DNA from: Blastomyces gilchristii SLH14081
Lineage: Eukaryota; Ascomycota; Eurotiomycetes; Onygenales; Ajellomycetaceae
NCBI RefSeq assembly: GCF_000003855.2
Contig: NW_003101671.1
Coordinates: forward strand, 972,072 to 1,036,071
Direction: 5' to 3'
Length of the DNA: 64,000 nucleotides
This document shows, one piece after another, positions 58,311 through 64,000 of this stretch. The notes under the pieces are model-generated. The model was given only the letters and a program-made list of their open reading frames with translations. It searched no databases and was not told where the DNA came from. The stretch's first letter is position 1. Each line of letters opens with the position of its first letter. A program made the translations under genes and the position numbers.

Positions 58311-61300
58311 GTTCTTGACCTGAAGACATCTTCACTATCATGTAAGTTAACTATTTAGCTAGTTAGTTACAAATGAGAGCTTGTGAGGTGAATTCATTAT
58401 TCTCAACTAACTATATCTATAAGCTAGTTACATGCAACTGGTGACATACATTATTTAGTTAGTTACTAGTTAATAAGTTAACTACTCAGTAACTCTCAGT
58501 AACTACTCATTATTATTTCCTTCTGTATAATCAACACTTGGCCTGTATTTAACATCACATAAGAACTCATCATAAGCTTCACTTGTATATAAGTATAATG
58601 AAAGAATAATCTCTCTATATATCTCTCTATATATTATAGAAAAACCAACTTTTCTGAGTAAAATGCCCTGTAATGTGACCTTACATAATATCACATATAT
58701 CTCATTAAAATGAATTCATCTGAATAGCCAGCTCTGCAGTCTGTACAGCTCTGATATTAATCTTCATTCTTTTCTTTACAGACATTCTCTACTGTATTTA
58801 CATTCTTTATACTCTTCTCTACATTCATTTCAATCTATATATTTATTAATATACTCATTTCATGCACTGCTACTTAATATATAAGAATTCTCATTCTCTC
58901 AGCATGTTTAAACAGTCTTAATTTAATACATTATTCTGTACATGCTCTACATACTGTTAAGCTCAATATTATACATATCAGTTATATTCAGTTCAAATCT
59001 CTTATCTATCATTGAGAAATGTAGTTACTTTTATACTTAACTCACAGCAAGTTAAGCTGTTACACTGTGATATATACTGTGAAGATTATTCATCTCATCT
59101 ATTTTACACTATTAATCATATCTTCAAGAACTGTAATAACTGTCAGACTCTCAATCATGAATATATCTGTGATATTAAATACTGTTATTTAATAGCTATT
59201 ATAGCAGTTGCTGCAGCAGATGAGTCTGTTAATTATATAAATACAGATTCACTGAAGCAGCTGACTCTTAATAATCTTAACACTTAAACTAGCTTAACTA
59301 TCTCTGAACTAGCTATTAATTCTTCAATTACTCACAGCTACTAATCTATTCTCTACACCTTTCACTTCTATATCTATTATTATCAATTACTTAATTTTAA
59401 CTGAATAAATATCTACTACTCTGTCTACAGAGCTAAGTATTAAATTAATGAATATATACACAGATTATCAAAGACTTTCTCAGTGTTTTTCATATACTGT
59501 GTAAAAGATGCTATAAGACTATTATCTATTAGAGAACTCTTATCAGAGTTATATAAGCTATTTAATAATAATACAGCTGATATAAAGTATTTTTATAAGT
59601 ATATTCAGAACTACAAATCTGTTCTGACATTTATATCTTTTAAGTATAAGTAGAATTCATATTTGAGTTATCTGACTACTAGCAGTCTGATACTATTTTA
59701 AATACAGAGAAAACTCTATTATCTGTAAGAATTATTAGAGTCTGAGTCAGATAATAATATTTATTTTATACAAATATAAATTCATGATCTACAGATTAGT
59801 ATGAGTATTATAAATAATATAAACTCTGTTATATATTCTAGTATATTTAATTATATTCATATTATATTACTTACTATTCATTTATTTACTTTTTCATATT
59901 CTTCTATTATATTGTTAACTGCTAATATTTCTAAGATTAATTCTTTTATTCAGCTTTATCAGTCTATATAAGAGATATTACAGAACAGTTCTACTATGTA
60001 TATCAGTTTAAATTCTATTATACAGCTGAAGATAGATAATGATTACTATCATAAAAATCTATCTACTATCTCAGAAATTATAGTTATTATATAGAATACT
60101 TCTAACAGTATCTGTCATCTCTGTATTATTCTTCTAATACTATAATAATCTGATGCTGACTTGAGTCTTATATATATTAACTCTTACAGTTTATTATATC
60201 TTTCACTACATTATATTCTACTTTTTTCTTCAGAAGATCACAGCTGATATATTAATATAAACATGCTTATACATCTCTTACCTGTCTGTAATAGCTCTGA
60301 TGATGATAATATTAATAATACTGTTGAGAATGAAGATGAGTATAACAGCTGTAACCTGACTCTGTGTATATAGTATATATATAATCTTTTTTAATAAGAT
60401 GATGTTAATACTTCTCTTTTCTAAGTCAGATATCTATTTCAGCAGTATTTAATTAATATCTATATAAATATTAATAAATAGCAGCTGAACTGAGTTCATA
60501 CTTATTAATCAGAAATTTATATAGATTAATATAGTGATCTGTATAATACTATACAAACAGATAATACAGACTATGAGCAGCTTAGTCACTGTGTAATATT
60601 ATCTACTTCTCATACAGACAGTGAATATTTTATATATAAACTGTTTCAGAATTCTATGATAATTATCTTCAACTACAAATGCTCAACTCTTTTCATTATA
60701 TTTATAACTAACTCTGAGTGAAAGAAGATTATCTATAAGTTACTCTCTGATCAGACTGCAGTGAACTGTTCAGATTTAATTATATATATTTTTATAATAA
60801 AGATTTTTCATTTTCTTAATATTTTCAAATTCAGACAGCTGTTCAGATCAATATTAATCAGAGTATGAATAATTAAATATTAAAAACATGAACTGTTTTA
60901 TATACATCTGTTAATCTGACTAGAGAACTCTGAGTAGTTTTTATAATCTGAGATAATTAATGAAATTATATCTGCAGAGCTGTTAAGCACTACTGAGAAT
61001 ATAAACAGATTAAATGAATTGATTTATAAATTTATAATTCATAATTTATATAATGCTGACAGAATGAGCCTCTGTTATAAGAATGATAGATGTATAAAAT
61101 ATTTTCTCAAAGCTTTTCAGAGTGCTACAGCTGTTGAAGAGAATGACTATTCTCTGTATAGATAGTAGCATGATTTATCTATCTCTTTCAAATGTACTAT
61201 TAATAATAGTGAGATTGTAATTGATAATTAATGAGTTATTTCATACAATTTCTATCTTATTCATATATATAAAGCTTATATAAATATTGAGATCTGTGCC

Positions 61301-63865
61301 TCTGTTGAAGTTATTAAATATATTAATAAATACATCTATAAGAGTCTGAACTGCACTATTCTCTATATCATTGACTTTAATAATGAGATTAATATTCAAC
61401 TACACAGGCATTATATCAGCTCAACTGAGACTATATAATATATATTCATATTCTGTATATATCAGAAGTTTTCATCTGTTGAGATATTATCTATTCATCT
61501 ATCAGATTATCAGATAATTTACTTCTCTGAATCTGAATATAAAGATTATGAATATATAATCAATCATTTGATAAATAATATATCTAAGTTCATAATATTC
61601 TTTATCTAAAACTGTTTATATCTAAATACTCAGTATCTCTATCAAGAATTTCTCTATCATTTTGTTTGAAACAAACATAATCAGAGATGAAAGAACTGTG
61701 TGAAGAGAAGATCAGTTAATTACCTGTCTCATCTCAGTTCATATAATAATAAGATGTTCTTTTTACAGCTTCTTCTTATTAATATACATAGTCTCTCAAG
61801 CTTTGAGACTCTGTGAACAGTGTATGATGTTTGCTACTCTACATTCTGTATAGCATGCCAGATACTTAATCTTCTGTATAATAATAATAAGTGAATTATT
61901 ACATTTGAATCTGCTGTTGTATTTACAACTGCTTATCACATGTGATCAGTATTCATCACTGTATTAATTCATGAGAATATTACAGATTCATCTGCTCTCT
62001 GAGTACATTTTCATTATACTCTCTGTAATAATCTTTCATATTAACTGTATCAGATAAATTCAGACTGTATTAACAATACTTCTTCAGAAGATTTATATTA
62101 TAACTATAGTCTGTTTCTTATTCAGCAGCTTCTGTATAAGTTTGATAAGACTCTTACAGACTTCAACCTGTCTGCATACAGCTCTGTATGAGATAATCTT
62201 ATTGAAAATCAGCTACTTTTTAAGAAGTAGAACTACAATCTTATAGAGAAAATCATCACTGCAGATACTCTGCAGACACAGTTGAATAATAATTAATATC
62301 ATGCATATAATTCAATTCTGGCTGTAATAGAATTACAGTCATCTCACTATTTTATACAGAGTTTAGATAGCACTGATAAAACATTTCTTTACAGAGCTCT
62401 CTATAGCTGTCTATATACAGGTGAAAAAACAGTTCTTTATATAACTTTCTCTGACATTGCAGCTGTTCTTTTGTCATATAATAGAACAGCTCACTCATGT
62501 TTTATCATCTTACTTGAATTAAATGCAGATTTCATGTCAAAGATAACTATTCACAGTGAACTGAGTCATCTGCTGCAGACTGTGAATTTAATTATTTAAG
62601 ATAAGACTCTCATACAGTATCACTATTATATGAAGATTGTTAATTATCTTCTTCAAGATTTACATTTATCAGATAAGCTTTTTAATGATATCTCTGTTAT
62701 ATTTAATAGTGATTTTATACAGACTCTGTCTATTATGTTATGTAATAGTCATGCTGCAGTTATTACAGCTTGTCTGCAGTATTTATATATATAGCAGTGA
62801 TTAACTGTACTGCACTTGATAAGAAATATAAGACTCACTGTGAATAATGACAATGTGATATTTATAAATTAACTTAATCAAATATTATATAATCTGAACT
62901 GCATTGACTGTATTGATCTTTCATCATATATTCATTAAGTTACTAACATTAGTATGCTGTGTGAGAGAATGTGTTCTACAGCTGAATTTAGAACTGCAGC
63001 AGTTCACTCTGATTACTTCAAAAGCTATATTATTCTCACTGTATTAAATCAGAATACATTTCACATTAATGAACAGATTATAACAGTTATATCAGAGAAC
63101 ATTCATACATTCTATACTGCAAATATAGCTTATACAGATAATCTGACTCTGAGCTGTGAGAAGTTCTTCTGCAAATATTTAACTGTTATTAACTGTTCAG
63201 TTCTGTCATTATCTGTATTAAGATTGAAAGTGAGCACTTCTGTTATACTTCTGTATAATCTCTGACTGTCTGAAGAGCTCTGCAATGACATAAGAATGAT
63301 TATACAGTGAATGATAACTCATTTACTTGAGATGAAGATTATATTCAGTATGTATAAGAATTCAGTTTATATACTGCTACAGATCAATCTATATACTTGA
63401 TCTATTAAGATTTCATTTGATATAACTCATCATCAGTTTTCAGTTCATTCATGCTTTGTAATAATAATTAACAAGTCTCAGAAGCAGTCTCTTTCTACTA
63501 TTAACATTAATCTCAGAAACTCTGTATTCTCACATGATCAGCTGTATATTATACTTTCTCAAACTACAGATATCAGTCAGTTGACTGTTCTGCTGAATAA
63601 GAATGATGAGAAACATATATTAAATGAGATATATTCAGAAATTCTACAGTTTCTTAATTAATTCTTCTACTACTGCTGTTTTTTCTTCATTGTCTACAGA
63701 ATATTATTTTCAGATGTTAAAATAGAGATCTTTGAATATGTAAAAAACTGTCATTTCAAATTGACACTAACTATTAAAAAAAAAGAAAGAAGTAATAATA
63801 CTTCATCAGACTTATACAGTCTGTTCATGTCATTTTCTATTTTTTGAATTTTTAATCAGAGCTGT
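58311..63865 (+). mobile_element. Decayed Helitron (Rep/helicase)
   Basis: Rolling-circle transposon, plus strand, recognised by its Rep and Pif1-type helicase remnants. The 5' TC terminus and the 3' hairpin/CTRR end are not identifiable, so both borders are approximate. The right border is set by a G1 LTR at 63,866. Repeats of AGTTAGTTA/TAACTAACT occur at 58,340-58,500 near the presumed 5' end. Confidence 0.8.
59012..63660 (+). pseudogene. Helitron RepHel remnant
   Basis: In order: a Cys-rich start (59,012-59,287; HIFKNCNNCQTLNHEYIC). Helitron N-terminal domain text near 59,560-59,640 (FYKYIQNYKSVLTFISFKYK, usual FxxNIRxYNxALAFTS). The Rep region near 60,620-60,930 (LFQNSMIIIFNYKCSTLFI, usual YQDAMAIVRxxGxPDLFIT), with the HUH motif as YIHLLI at 60,898-60,915, the first His lost. 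Helicase pieces from about 62,370: a P-loop region with TFLYRALYSCLYTGEK, FITLLELNADF-like text, LRLKVSTSVILLYNL (63,210-63,260, usual LxLKVGAPVMLLRNL), and INKSQKQSLS..FSHDQLYIILSQTTD (usual INKSQGQTL..FSHGQLYVALSR). Many stops. Confidence 0.88.
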
Positions 63866-64000
63866 TGTGATTCAAAGATTGCTTAAGTCAGTGTATAATT
63901 ACAGGCGTATGCTGACTTCTTATATACTGTACACTAAATTAATTGATGACTGCTATGACCTCTTTACATTTGTAAGCAAGTTCAGAAGTAGCTGTGTTAT
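63866..64000 (-). repeat. G1 LTR, cut by the window edge
   Basis: TGTGATTCAAAGATTGC.. matches the first 135 bp of the 167-bp G1 LTR. It may be a solo LTR or the LTR of a third G1 copy running to the right. The orientation (coding strand minus) follows copy 2. Confidence 0.88.

Noticed and set aside
1..64000. CRISPR array, bacterial operons, prophage
   Set aside because: No direct-repeat/spacer structure; introns, LTR elements and nuclear genes show a fungal nuclear genome.

Overview
The window is nuclear DNA of a filamentous ascomycete. The spliceosomal introns are short (62 to 212 nt) with GT..AG ends. The recognisable host proteins (ORC5, NatC subunit Mak10/NAA35, mitochondrial ATP synthase epsilon, an AIM9-like phosphotransferase) resemble Eurotiomycete versions. 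Small GC-normal islands sit in long AT-rich, hypermutated blocks of transposons. That architecture fits dimorphic Onygenales such as Blastomyces and relatives, but the species is an inference.

Layout. 1-21,753 is all transposon: a gypsy element of family G1 entering from the left (1-4,431), a mosaic of other gypsy fragments (4,713-8,014), a chromodomain gypsy element G3 (9,341-15,498) that landed inside the LTR of an older relative, and a 5.8-kb TIR element (15,991-21,753). 21,754-25,106 is a host island with ORC5. 25,107-37,305 is a pogo/Fot1-type DNA transposon that was hit by a 506-bp TIR element, then by gypsy element G2, then by a LINE; every layer has its own target-site duplication. 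37,306-38,747 is a GC-normal island with no gene I can name. 38,748-49,820 is a TA-flanked transposon with long terminal inverted repeats, split by a full-length G1 gypsy that itself carries two 506-bp TIR elements. 49,821-58,300 is the main host island: NAA35, ATP15 and a broken AIM9-like gene, all on the minus strand. From about 58,300 to 63,865 lies a decayed Helitron, followed by a G1 LTR that runs off the right edge.

Two points stand out. First, a 505-506 bp TIR family with 8-bp target duplications occurs at least five times complete and once in half, and a 5.76-kb element shares its ends and is a candidate autonomous partner. Second, the hypermutation removed CpG and CpC/GpG but left CpA/TpG common, unlike classical Neurospora-type RIP (CpA to TpA). 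Most premature stops in the dead elements are therefore TGA from Trp or Arg codons, while Gln codons often survive.

The three intact host genes are housekeeping genes (replication licensing, co-translational N-acetylation, oxidative phosphorylation) and show no functional link beyond position. All coordinates, splice sites and duplications were read by eye; no alignment or database search was run.
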